64,000 bases of DNA from Siphonodentalium dalli. Lineage: Eukaryota; Mollusca; Scaphopoda; Gadilida; Siphonodentaliidae. The position numbers were made by a program, and so were the translations under genes. Within the stretch, counting starts at the first letter, position 1; each line of letters begins with the position of its first letter. The DNA lies in contig CP136065.1 of the NCBI GenBank assembly GCA_032622095.1, positions 118,213,195-118,277,194 on the forward strand. Direction: 5' to 3'. Positions 10,359 to 21,041 of the stretch are shown here, one piece after another. The notes below the pieces were generated by a model that made no database searches, was not told the origin of the DNA, and worked only from the letters and a program-made list of their open reading frames with translations.

Positions 10359-11845
10359 GGTTGAAATCCTTACCTTTCTCGAAACTGGTCCATACCCCAG
10401 TTTATCCCACTCGGTGGCACACCCCGAGAGTGGTGGATGTGGGTTCGGGTGTTTCTATGGGGTATTTGGGGTGGTCCACCCACCCAAGCCGTCAAATCGA
10501 TCGAAATCCCTACGGTTTTCGAAAAGGGTCCATACCCCATTTTCACCCCCTCGGGGTGGCACACCCGGGGTGATGGATTGGTGTCGGGTGTCGGGGTGTT
10601 TATATGAGGTATTTGGGGCCACCCACCCATGCCGTCAAATCGGTCGAAATCATTACCGTTCTCGGAAATAGTTTATACCCCATTTCACCCCTTCGGGTGG
10701 CACCACTCTGTGTGTTTGGGCAGGGATTGGGGTGTTTCTGGGAGGTATATGTGACGGGCCACCCATCCACGCCGTCAAATCGGTCCAAATCTTTACCGTT
10801 CTCGATAATGGTCCATACCCTGAAGTGATTGGAAGGGAGTCGGTTGTTTATAGGGAGTATTTGGGACAGGCCACCCACCCATCCGTCAAATCGGTCGAAA
10901 TCCCTACTGTTCTCGAAAATGGTCCATACCCAATTGTTACCCCCTCGGGGTGGCACCCCCGTGGGTAATGGTGAGGGTTGGGGAGTTTCTATGTGGTATT
11001 TGGGGCGGGCCACCCACCCATGCAGTCAAATCGGTCGAAACCCCTACGGTTCTCGAAACTGGTCCATACCCCAGTTTATCCCACTCGGTGAACACCCCGA
11101 GGGTGATGGATGGGCGTTCGGGTGTTTCTATGGGGTATTTGGGGTGGTCCACCCACCAAGCTGTCAAATCGGTCGAAATCCCTACGGTTTTCGAAAAGGG
11201 TCCATACCCCATTTTCACCCCATCGGGGTGGCACACCCGGGGTGATGGATGGATGTCGGGTGTCGGGGTGTTTATATGAGGTATTTGGGGCCACCCACCC
11301 ATGCCGTCAAATCGGTCGAAATCATTACCGTTCTCGGAAATAGTTTATACCCCATTTCACCCCTTCGGGTGGCACCACTCTGGGTGTTTGGGCAGGGATT
11401 GGGGTGTTTCTGGGAGGTACCCCATTTTCACCCCTCGTGGTGGCACCATCGAGCTGATGGTTGGAGGCCGGGTGTTTCTGATGGGTATTTGGGGCGGGCC
11501 ACACACCCATGCCGTCAAATCGGTCAAAATCCTTACCGTCTCGAAAATGATTCATACCCCATTTTCACACCCTTGGGTGCCACCCCGGGGAAATGGGTGG
11601 GGTCGGGGTGTTTCTAGGGGATAATTGGAGCGGGCCACCACCCAGGTCGTCAATTCGGTAGAAATCCTTACCTTTATCCAAATTGTCCTTACACCATTTT
11701 ACGCCCCTCGGGGTGGCACCCGCGGGGTGATGGATGGGGCATTGTGCTGTTTCTAGGGGGTATTTGGGGCAGATCGCTCGAAATCCTTACCATTCTCCAA
11801 AATTGTCCATACCCCATTTAACACCCACGGGGTGGCACCCCGGGG
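10359..11845. repeat. Satellite A block 3
   Basis: About ten A monomers. The left part repeats block 2; a further local duplication of the monomers near 10500-10740 recurs at about 11180-11420. At about 11420 the phase jumps (GGGAGGTACCCCATTTTCACC), indicating an internal deletion. The block is broken at 11846 by a TIR element. Confidence 0.87.
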
Positions 11846-12625
11846 CCTTGTACTATGGACCATAATAATTTTAATCACAAGGTTAAGGGATGTACACAGG
11901 AGGCGGGCAAGTGCAATATACCACTGTATTGTAATAGTGTAGATTATACCCGTGTGCATGTGGGCTCATTGCCGATGGGTTATTGGGTTTGATCAGAATG
12001 GCATTCACACTGCGGCAATCAAGCGGTTGTCTCGTGGCAAACAACCTAAAGTCTGTATTGGAGTATTGACCAATTATGACATTCGTGCAGGGACGTTGTT
12101 AGAGGGTCTCCTTTGTGGGTACACAACTTGGAGTTTAAACCTGCACCTGAGACTTTCTAGCTACGTCTCTTGTACATATTAGAAATAGAATACTGCAGCT
12201 ATTCTGAATGACAAACCAACTAGAAATTAAATACATCGTACGACTTGAATTGTTGGAACAGACGATAACCATTGATGAAATATAACACAATGCACGAACG
12301 GTTGCGGTGTACTCACTGGGCGATTATTTAAAGGATACCGATTACCACTAATCAAATTAAACACGGCTCACCCATGCACTAGCGATAACATCTCAATGAG
12401 TGTCTCCGAGGAATCATTTTTTGCATTGGTCAATCAAGTCACATGTGAAAAACTTATTATTTTATTGGTCACCAATTATTGTATTGGTCAACATGCATGT
12501 GAAAGCGGAATTACAAGAAGTCGCCTATACACTGTTAGAATAAGAGTGGAGGTCTATGGTAATCGACACCTTTTGTGTGCCCCACTGAAGCTTGTGATTA
12601 CAATAATTATGTTCTATAGTATAGG
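11846..12625. mobile_element. 780-bp TIR element nested in satellite A
   Basis: The left end reads CCTTGTACTATGGACCATAA and continues with TAATCACAAG; the reverse complement of the right end reads CCTATACTATAGAACATAAT and also continues with TAATCACAAG. The match is strong for about 35 bp and weaker for about 100 bp. Satellite A is broken on both sides (CACGGGGTGGCACCCC to the left, TTGATGGGTGGGTGGTCGGG to the right), a junction contiguous in other monomers such as near 1240. I could not fix a target-site duplication. No transposase is recognisable; the longest internal open frame (11952-12182) resembles nothing I know. It is most likely a non-autonomous DNA transposon of unknown superfamily. 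Confidence 0.78.
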
Positions 12626-14360
12626 GTTGATGGGTGGGTGGTCGGGGTGTTTTATGTGGTATTTGGGGTGGGCCACCAACCCATTCCGTCAAATCGGTCT
12701 AAATTCCTACCCTCTGGGTGGCACCCCCGGGGTGATGGGCGGGGGGTCGGGTGTTTCTGGAAGGTATATGGGCGGGACACACACCCATGTCGTCAAATCG
12801 GTTGAAAACCTTACCGTTCTCAAAAATGGTCCAAACACCATTTGTACCCCCTCGGGGTGATGGATGGGGTTGTTTCAAATTGGTGTTTAAATTGTGTATT
12901 TAGGGTGGGGCACCCACACACACGCGGTCAAATCGGTTGAAATTCTTACCATTCTCGAAAGTTGTCTATACCACATGTTCACCCCCCTGGGTCGCACACC
13001 CAATGTGATTGGTGGGGGTCGGGTGTTTCTATTGGGTATTTGGGGCGGGCCACCTACCCATGCCGTCAAATCGGTAAAAATATTTACCGTTCTCGAGAAT
13101 GGTCCATACACTATTTTCACACCTACGGGGTGTCACTCCCGGGGTGGTGTGGCTGTGGTGTTTGTATGGGGTATTTGGGCGGGCCATCCACCCATGCCGT
13201 CACGAAATTTGTCCATAACCTATTTTCACCTCTTCGGGGTGCCAACCCCAGAGGTTGATGGGATGGGTCTGGTGTTTCTAGGGGGTATTTGGGGCGGGCC
13301 ACCCACAAATGCCGTTAAATCGGTCGAAATTCTTACCGTTCTGGTAAATGGTCGATACTGTTCTCGAAAATGGTCCATACCCCATTTTCACCTCTTCGTT
13401 GTTGATGTGCGGGGGTCTGGTGTCTATAGGGGGTATTTGGGACGAGCGACCCACCCATGCCGTCAAATCGGTCGAAATACTTACCGTTCTCGAAATTGGT
13501 TCATCCCCCATTTTCACCCCTTCTGTTGTCACCACCCGGGGGTGATGAGTGGGGAGTCTGGTGTTTCTAGTAGGTATTTGGGGCGGGCCACCCACCCAGC
13601 ATGCAATCAAATCGGTCGAAATCCCAACTGTTCTTGAAAATGGTTTATACCCCATTTCACCTCTTCGGGGTGGCACCCCCGGTGGTGATAGGTTGGGGTC
13701 GGTGTGTTTGTGGCAGGCCACCGAACCGTTCCGTCAAATTGGTCGAAATCTGTACCGTTCTCGAAAATGGTCGATGCTGTTCTCGAAAATGGTCCATATC
13801 CCATTTTCACCTCTTCTGGGTGGCAATCACCGGGTTTGTTGTGTGGGGGTCTGTCGTCTCTATGGGTGTTTGGGACGAGCCACCCACTCATGCCGTCAAA
13901 TCGGTCGAAATCCTTACCGTTCTTGGAAATAGTTTATACCCCATTTCACCCCTTCGCGTGGTAACACCCGGGGTGATTGGGTAGAGATTTGGGGTGTTTC
14001 TGGGAGATATATGGGACGGGCCACCCACCCATGCCGTCAAATCGGTCCAAATCCTTACTGTTCTCGAAAATGGTCCATACCCCGAAGTGATTGGAAGGGA
14101 GTCGGTTGTTTCTAGGGAGTATTTGGGGTGGGCCACCCACCGTGCCGTCAAATCGGTTTAAATCCAATACTGTTCTCGAAAATGGTCCATACCCAATTGT
14201 TACCCAATCGGGGTGGCACCCCCGTGGGTAATGGGTGGGGATGGGAGTTTCTGTGTGGTATGTGGGGCGGGCTACCCACCCATGCAGTCAAATCGGTCGA
14301 AACCCCTACGGTTCTCGAAGATGGTCCATACCCCATTTTCACCCCCTCGGGGTAGCACGG
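12626..14360. repeat. Satellite A block 4 (more diverged monomers)
   Basis: A-type monomers with more indels and duplicated TTCTCGAAAATGGTC boxes (for example near 13355-13375 and 13757-13790). The right part (13860-14360) resembles 8370-8800. The satellite ends abruptly near 14360 at GGGGTAGCACGGGGTATG. Confidence 0.85.
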
Positions 14361-14777
14361 GGTATGACGTTCGTGTATGCCAGACACAGTTCTGAAATGT
14401 GACATTTCTATCGGTGTGACGTTATGAGAATAATACCGACAACTCAATGTACACGGTTTCAACCGAATTATTCCATCGACTTTTGGGAAACCTGAGCATG
14501 AGAGATTACAATTAATGCTATGCCGCGGCTTAATTGGCAAATGATACACTAAGGGATTAGTTAATGTATTTGATTTAGTGTAACGCGGATCCCCAGGGCA
14601 TAGTGGCACGCGCATCGTCGTGGGGCCAGCCATCAGCATCCTTTGATTTCACTAAATCGTACAAGGCGACCAGAAATGGCATGGTGCGATATTTGAACCC
14701 CCCCCCCCCTGGTGTTTGAGTTGATCGGGTGTGTTTTGATGTGTCTTTGGCTTAGAAACAACCTATAACATACCATT
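14361..14777. repeat. Diverged repeat paired with 15890-16140
   Basis: Shared landmarks with the downstream copy include TTCCATCGAC followed by GGGAAACCTGAGCATGAG (downstream GGGAGACCAAAGTATGAG) and a TTAATGTA(N)TTGATTTAGT stretch. A 14-C run lies near 14698-14711. No gene is seen. Confidence 0.6.
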
Positions 14778-14905
14778 TGCTTGACCCTATTTGGCATTTA
14801 TCGTACAACCTTGGTCCGCGGCCACCATGATGTTTTGTTGACGAAATATGTAACGAAAGAAGAGCCCTATTCTAACATTTTGACAAAATCTGTCATGGGG
14901 CAGAT
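14778..14905 (+). repeat. Ancient copy of spacer B, left segment
   Basis: Aligns by eye with B: CCATTTGCTTGACCCTATTTGG versus B CCATTTGTTTGACCATATTTGG, then a CATGATGTTTTG box, then GAGCCCTATTCTAACATTTTG versus B GGGCCCTATTGTAACATTTTG. Strongly diverged, so much older than the copies at 5.5-10.4 kb. Confidence 0.65.
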
Positions 14906-15384
14906 AATTGGCACGCTGGGCCAATTGCACCCATTTGGTTGTCGCCCATTTGGGTAGGTCGGATTTTGGGTTTGTTTCAAGAAAAAGAGTCCTGTGCTTT
15001 ATATACATAGAAATAAATTTGAAATAACAATTTTAAAAGGAGTGAGTGGTATTTGATCGGGTGTCTAACTACATGACAAAAATAATTAAAATTACCTATC
15101 TGTATCCATACCATAAATGTGTTAGCAACGAACGCTTTTTACTGCTTCGTGCTGATCTCGACTTTTCTATATTCTATATCTAGAATAAGTCGTTTGTTTA
15201 TGGCATATATAGTCATCATAATAGTATTTCATGTATTTATACCTATATGTATTTCAGAATAGCCAGAAGGAACAAAAGTCAGTTTCGTTGTGTTTCTGCC
15301 ACTTGCAATGAATATGTGTATTTTATCAGTGTGTTCTTCAATAACTTTTTAGTGGTTAATGGACATATTGCAGGAAACTCCCCC

Positions 15385-15500
15385 TGATTATACAGACCCG
15401 GAACGACTGTAGAAGTTACTAAATGAGCCAATGATGGCGATGTGAAGTCAGAACGAATTGGAAGCTCCCGTACCTTATCATATATCTATGAAAGAAGCGC
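15385..15500 (+). repeat. Ancient copy of spacer B, right segment
   Basis: GATTATACAGACCCGGAACG and the following bases match B GATTATACAGTCCCGGATCG. The similarity continues through the CCAATGATGGCGATG and CCGTACCTTATCATAT boxes. Confidence 0.68.
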
Positions 15501-15667
15501 ATATAAACCTGATTGGCTTCGGTTTGATGTGATCGGGTGGGATAAGTGGCACGATGGGCCAATTACACGCATGTCGTTGTTGGTTATTTAGAGTCGAGTC
15601 GGATTTTGGAGTTGTTTCGAGAGAAAAAATGTCACGCGTGCTTACTCTAGAAATTTCAGCTTTAATT

Positions 15668-15760
15668 GTTAAATGTGAAATGACCGAAGGGCCCTATTCT
15701 AACATATTCACATAAATCAGTCAAATGGCATATAAATGGCATAGAAACGCTCTTTATTGC
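15668..15760 (+). repeat. Ancient spacer B fragment plus AACGCTCTTTAT motif
   Basis: GACCGAAGGGCCCTATTCTA and a following ACATAAATCAGTC match B. It is followed at 15746-15758 by AACGCTCTTTATT, the motif also found inside the MITE family, and by sequence resembling 15131-15220. Confidence 0.55.
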
Positions 15761-15889
15761 TTCTAAATTCGATATCGCGAATAAGTCTTTTGTACATGAC
15801 ATAATATTTTTCCCAAATTATACCTATTTGGATGACGGAAAGCGGGTCAGAATCTGTGATTAAAATAGGTGGCGTTTGACCACAGACTG

Positions 15890-16140
15890 TGACGTTCTGA
15901 CCAAATTGAAATTTGGCCTTTCGTCTGTTCACGTTATGACACAATCAGCTTATTATAATTTTTCCATCGACCCTGGGAGACCAAAGTATGAGCCATTAGA
16001 AGCGACGTCATGCAGCGCCTTAACCGTCAAATCATTATTGTCTATTCAGGACTAATTAATGTAACTGATTTAGTTTCAAGCTGCTCCACATGGCATACTG
16101 GCAGCTGCCTCGCCATTGATACCCCAGTAGTGGCATATAT
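15890..16140. repeat. Diverged repeat paired with 14400-14650
   Basis: The second member of a diverged direct-repeat pair. Its right end (CATACTGGCAGCTGCCTCGC then CAGTAGTGGCATAT) also recurs near 16995-17045, so part of this element is present three times in 3 kb. Confidence 0.58.
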
Positions 16141-16149
16141 TAATCTCGT

Positions 16150-16614
16150 CACAGAACGATTGAAGGATGAATATATAAATAAGTATATTACCAGTGCAGA
16201 CGATCCACACAGTAAACGAAGGCCATACAAACAATTCAAAACCATTTTTCGACTCGAACCATATCTAATACATACAATTTCTATCAAAGACCGTGAACAA
16301 TTATGTAGACTTCGAATCAGCTGTCATTCATTAGAAATAGAAAAAGGCCAACACAAACGCCCACCGACGCCAGCCAATGATCGGATATTCAAGATGTGCA
16401 ATACTAACTCAGTGGAAGACGAGAAGCATTTTGTTCTCCATTGTATCAAATACGACAAATTGAGAAAAAGGCCTATATGAATCACTAAATTTCTAAGGGC
16501 CAGTAGTATCTCAAAATGCATATACATAATGCGAAACGACCAACCAAATACAAGTAATGTGATCAGTCGAGCATTCAAAGAATTCTTTGAAATGAGAAAA
16601 GAAGCCCGAAGTTG
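16150..16614 (+). pseudogene. Decayed LINE C-terminal fragment, frameshifted
   Basis: The frame from about 16150 to 16480 reads a KQFKTIFRLEPYLIHTISI segment and a VEDEKHFVLHC segment. These align with KLKYEIEPYLLHTPSI and IEDEKHFLLEC in the LINE fragment at 6596-7543. The first cysteine of the C-x2-C-x9-H-x4-C motif is replaced by phenylalanine. At about 16478 the frame breaks, with a short loss. The C-terminus continues in another frame (KFLRASSISKCIYIM, then RAFKEFFEMRKEARS) to TGA at 16612-16614. It is an older relative of the fragment at 6.6 kb, 5'-truncated and inactive. Confidence 0.78.
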
Positions 16615-16842
16615 ATGAATAAATTAATAATTAATTTCTATTCCACACGATATCATAGGCCTGCATACAGTTTATTTGCATGCTTATATTATTGAGCTCT
16701 ACTAAGTCATTGTATAACTGTAGTATGAATATGTGGAAAGTTTATTATATGAACTATGTATGTGTAAATTATATGTCTTATTATTATGTAATGCATACGG
16801 CTCACATGAGTGTTTTATGCTAATAAATATCATATCATAATT
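16615..16842 (+). mobile_element. 3' UTR and tail of the second LINE
   Basis: Aligns loosely with the 3' UTR of the first LINE over its last 50 bases (GCATAC ... GTTTT ... AATAAA). It has a short hairpin CTC-ACAT-GAG at 16801-16810, AATAAA at 16822-16827 and a TATCATATCATA tail instead of poly(A). Confidence 0.65.
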
Positions 16843-17043
16843 CCTCGCTGCATTGAAGCAATATTCTGAGGAAGAACGTGGATTGAACCCGATTTATTAC
16901 CTCCACCCAATTTAAAGGTGCTCAATCCGATGCGATGATCCCCATATCATCCGATTCCAACAACAACATTTTTTGAAATGCCGCTTCAGTTGTCATACTG
17001 GCACAATTGTCATGCCTCGCCATTGAGATCACAGTAGTGGCAT
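16843..17043 (+). repeat. Left copy of a 202-bp tandem duplication in a third LINE
   Basis: GAAGCAATATTCTGAGGAAG at 16855 recurs 202 bp downstream at 17057, and the similarity extends to ACAACATTTTTTGAAA. The copies differ at scattered bases; the left one does not join the downstream reading frame. Confidence 0.75.
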
Positions 17044-17509
17044 ATCTCGCGGCAATGAAGCAATATTCTGAGGAAGAACGTGGATTGATCCCCGGTTTAT
17101 TTCCTCCACCCAGATTAAAGGTACTCAATCCGATTCGATGGTCCCCATATCATCCGATTCCAACAACAACATTTTTTGAAAAGCCAGATCGATGTTCAAT
17201 AACCACTCGAATTGCGGTGCCTGCAGATCAACGTATCACAAAGAAATTGAACATGTATTATTTACATGTAATGTGCCAGCCATGCATCAATTGAGATACA
17301 GTTTCTGGTCAATCACCATTGACTTCTTTGGGGTAGAATGTTTTATGTTTCTCGATTCACTCTCTCAAAACCATATATGTGACTTCCTAATCGGCGGCAC
17401 AGCCTTCGTTCCTCCACTCGTTGTCATCAATGCTTGGGGAGATATTCTCACATTCGCCGCGAAATTCATGTACAAAGGATGCCAACTTTTACGAAACAAT
17501 GCCCGTTAA
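17044..17509 (+). pseudogene. Third LINE: C-terminal ORF fragment
   Basis: The open frame ending at TAA (17507-17509) contains a C-x2-C-x9-H-x4-C motif early in the frame that starts at 17192 (Cys8, Cys11, His21, Cys26 of that frame, with EIEHVLFTC around the last residues). The spacing is the same as in the first LINE, but the surrounding residues differ enough to suggest another family. The region upstream (17046-17190) reads an EEERGLIPGLFPPPRLKVL-type segment in a different frame, so at least one frameshift separates them. The fragment is 5'-truncated and non-functional. Confidence 0.65.
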
Positions 17510-17899
17510 GACTATACCCGATTGCTTGCGTGTGCTTGCTGCCTGCCATAAAAGCAAGTCTTGTTGACATTAAAATGTTTGAGGGTGAAAAGGAGCATGG
17601 CTTAGTGAACATAAGATCAACCTCTATACGCATGCGATATACACTTTCCTTATCTAAATGTGATCAAACTCTAATATGGTACATAGACCATACGGCTCAT
17701 ACGGCTGTGATGTAGGGGAATTCAGTGTTGTTACTTTTTGCCGCCATTTTCTATGCTCAAATGTTGTTTGTATATATACTAAATAATGTTTGTAAATACC
17801 ACTCTCACCTTTATGTGTACAAAACGCTCCAATTCGTTTATACAACACATACAATGTATTGATGTATGATCTCCGTTAATGGAGGTTAATAAAGAGATA
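17510..17899 (+). mobile_element. Probable 3' UTR of the third LINE
   Basis: No gene is seen. The end has the same layout as the other two LINE ends: a hairpin CTCC-GTTAAT-GGAG (17871-17884), AATAAA (17888-17893), then a short-repeat tail that merges with the (AT)n tract. The link to the ORF fragment rests on order and spacing only. Confidence 0.45.
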
Positions 17900-17920
17900 C
17901 ATATATATATATATACCATC

Positions 17921-17982
<62 letters not shown>
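17900..17982. repeat. (AT)n microsatellite
   Basis: Alternating AT from 17901 to 17982, interrupted once by CCATCGAC (17916-17923). Confidence 0.97.
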
Positions 17983-17984
<2 letters not shown>

Positions 17985-19358
17985 CTGTTATTTATCATTT
18001 TTTGGTTCAACGAAATTCTGCCAGTTTGTCAAGTATCTGACACAAAAAGCCACTTGATTTTAGACAATTTAGTCTTCTCGACTCGAATCGTATATGTTTT
18101 AACCCCGGAGCCTGAGAAATCTTAATTTGCGAGCGTTAATTCGGATTTAGTACCTTTAACCGACTGTTGTGTTCAGCCACCCATTATCACGGCATACAAA
18201 TAAACGACAATGCGAGAAATACTGTATAATTATAGTTATGGGTCGGCTGTGTTGTGTTACGCTGGCACAGCATTAATTTTGTCATTAATATTAGTCAGTA
18301 TGGCATTAACACAATTGATCCTTTCATATTATAACCTGAGATCAGTGCTTATAGTTGTGGTATGCTGTTCCAAGATAGCGACTGTTGTTTGCACGCAATA
18401 TGGGGGGGGGGAGTCACACTGGCAAGAGTTTTTTTTAAACTGTTTTAACTGCCATTTTATGAATGTTTAGAACGTTCTCAAATTTGCGTATATTATAGGC
18501 TATATATGATATACTTCCCAGTCCTGCAATCTACTTTCTATTCCACCGGTCAATTCAATTTGTTTAATCTTATCGACCAATAATACATAGATATTGAGAT
18601 AACATATATTACATTTATGAACATGACTTACATCATAAATTTTCAAATGATACATTATAATATATGAACAGTATTTACAATATAAATAATATACTTGCCT
18701 GTTATATGTCATTGCCATTAATCTGATCCGTTTGGTTTAATTCATTAGGGCTTACCATTCAGGTGTAATGCCATACCACGAGAGAGATATTTATTCCTCC
18801 AAATATGGGGACCATTATTGTACAATACATGTATATACATATACAAAAGTTAACTTGTGACATATATACACAATATAATTTAATTTGAGAAGGCTCATTT
18901 GAAGTCGATAGTGCGATCTAGTTTCTTATGTGATAATTAAAATATCAGGAGGTCGGATAACTTTCATGAAAGACAGACACAAAACGGAAGCTAATAAAGC
19001 CCGGCGTTCCAATGCAGAAACATCTGCTCAACACATTGAGCAACCTTCAAGCATCGGGGCGTTCGTATTACGTAATGTATTAAACTGGTGGAAATTTCTG
19101 GCCTATACAGACAGCACGGAATTCCATGCTTCTTTGATGATGAATAATGACTGGCAGAAATCCACTGCATTTGACCACCATGTGTGTTAATATCAGTGTC
19201 AAGTCGAATAGATCAGCATATCCACCCGGATAGCCGCCTAGTTTTATACTGTTGCTCAATATTTCATTAGTATTATAAGTGTTGGTCGATGTAGCTTGGA
19301 ATACATTTAACACTGTAAGCAGACGAGTGGACTTGCTAGTAGGAACACCAGAGGCTAA
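17983..19358. other. Unclassified AT-rich sequence
   Basis: I see no convincing gene or repeat here. A G9 run lies near 18402-18410. Short open frames at 18210-18470 (hydrophobic) and 18930-19190 have no recognisable domain. Confidence 0.6.
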
Positions 19359-19872
19359 AGGCACGGGCGGCGTTTTTTGCAGAAATATTTATATTTGTCC
19401 AAATCGGCATTAACAGAAGTAACACAAAAATATATACAGTTCCGCTCGATGCCAAACATAATCAGCGCGTAGATAGTATATTGTCGTCAAGACGTTCGAT
19501 GTTGTACGTAAACAAGAGACTGCTCGTGTTACAGAAGTTGTGCTTCTGTTTATATAACACAGTGCAATTATATTGGTTAACACACACAAATGATATAAAC
19601 GCTCTTTATTATTTCCATATCAGGAAAACCTTAACAAATAACGCTCTTTGTGTTTACCATATCCGGACATAAAAAAAACCCAGGAAACGTAACGTTTTTG
19701 CTTTCGTTTACACAACAAAAGGGGGAAATGACAATAATATACTTTTTATGCCATATTTCTGATTGACATAAGAACAAAGGCTCTATATTTTTACTAATCC
19801 TTCTGTTTATGGCGGTTTTGGACGGATGTGATTATTTTAACAGCATACCCACCACCAACGCCACCCGTATAT
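19359..19872 (-). mobile_element. Second copy of the MITE family, inverted and older
   Basis: Read on the minus strand it aligns along most of its length with 5859-6335. AGGCACGGGCGGC at the left matches the reverse-complemented right end of copy 1, and the right end (GGCGGTTTTGGACGG, then CATACCCACC and CGCCACCCGTATAT) matches the reversed left end of copy 1. The inner block with two AACGCTCTTT motifs (19598 and 19640) and TTCCATATCAGGAA also matches. It is flanked by CTAA (19355-19358) and TTAA (19873-19876), a decayed TTAA duplication. Length is 514 bp and there is no coding capacity. Confidence 0.8.
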
Positions 19873-20983
19873 TTAACTTATGTAAAGAAATCATACCAAT
19901 ATAGTATATCGAAAATTTGTAATTATATGTTGGATTATGACTATATATGGGCATATCTTGCCTGAAATAAACACAATACAATAGCAGTAATGTTTTTTTT
20001 TCCATTTACATACACACACAATATACATCTATTCAATTATATATGACCTGTCAAATGAACAGCGATTTCGTTCTATATTGTTAAATGGCTACGATATACG
20101 CTTTAACCTCTACTTATCCACGCATCTATGTACATGTACATTGATTTGCAATGGTGTCGATATACCAAAACCATTGCTAGACACCAAATAATTCTGATCA
20201 AATTGGTCGACATAAACTCAAATGTTTTGTATCTCGTAATTTGCTGTACATTTCAGTTTGATAAGGTTTCGAAAATTCAACCATTTCGTGCTTTATATGC
20301 AAACTACTTGGCTTCAAATTGAATAGGTGCGAAAAGTGTTGTTCCACATGTAAGTCATATTGTAGCTTGAAAGAAATCGAAGATGGTGCACCGTATTACC
20401 ACTTATGGTTGCACACCAGGTTGCAGTGAATTATCTCCGAACGCGACCAAATTTACATGGCATGGTCACATGTCACCCCGATAACGATGCCATGAAAATT
20501 TTGTAAGCGAATTACTCGCCCCTGAATGTTCAAAAAATATATATTGGCTCTCCATAATGGAGGAAAGTGGCTAATGGAGTAGCCGAAGCGCGCGCGAGGG
20601 TGAGATCAGACCAGAGGAGGCGGTACACGTCATATTTAGCAAAAAGAAATAGGAGTCAAATTGTTGAGCAAACAGTTAAGTCAACAATATTTTCAGTGTA
20701 TATACTGTTGCCACGTCCCTACAACGGCGTAAGGTACACGATGCTGGTTGATCGCATCCATGACAGGGGGCGACGCACTCTATTTGTCATTGGTCATAAC
20801 CAATGATTTCATGCAATGCATACATAAGCAGATGTTGAGTATATCGATGGATTATATGCGTGATTGATCACCATAATTACGAATTTTATGTTTTCAGTAC
20901 GCTTTCATAGTGTTGAACATGAAATCTTGTTTGTCGGTGCCATGAATGTACATTTATATGTGGTGCGCTAATCATTGTTAATG

Positions 20984-21041
20984 TTAAGTGCTTTTAAAGA
21001 TGCATTATCCGATTAAGTGCTTTTTAAGATGCATTATCCGA
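20984..21041. repeat. 29-bp perfect-length tandem duplication
   Basis: TTAAGTGCTTTTAAAGATGC starts at 20984 and recurs at 21013 with one substitution; both copies end in ATTATCCGA. Confidence 0.92.

Noticed and set aside
1-14360. Many open frames of 60-250 codons on both strands in the satellite A region
   Set aside because: They arise because the repeated monomer has few stop codons in several frames. Overlapping frames on both strands repeat the same low-complexity G/P/H/W-rich peptides, with no domain and no start context.
18210-18470. 86-codon hydrophobic open frame
   Set aside because: It lies in AT-rich repeat-laden DNA where such frames are common; no domain, no homologous copy and no splice or promoter context supports it.
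20567-20806. 79-codon basic open frame
   Set aside because: No recognisable domain and no supporting context.
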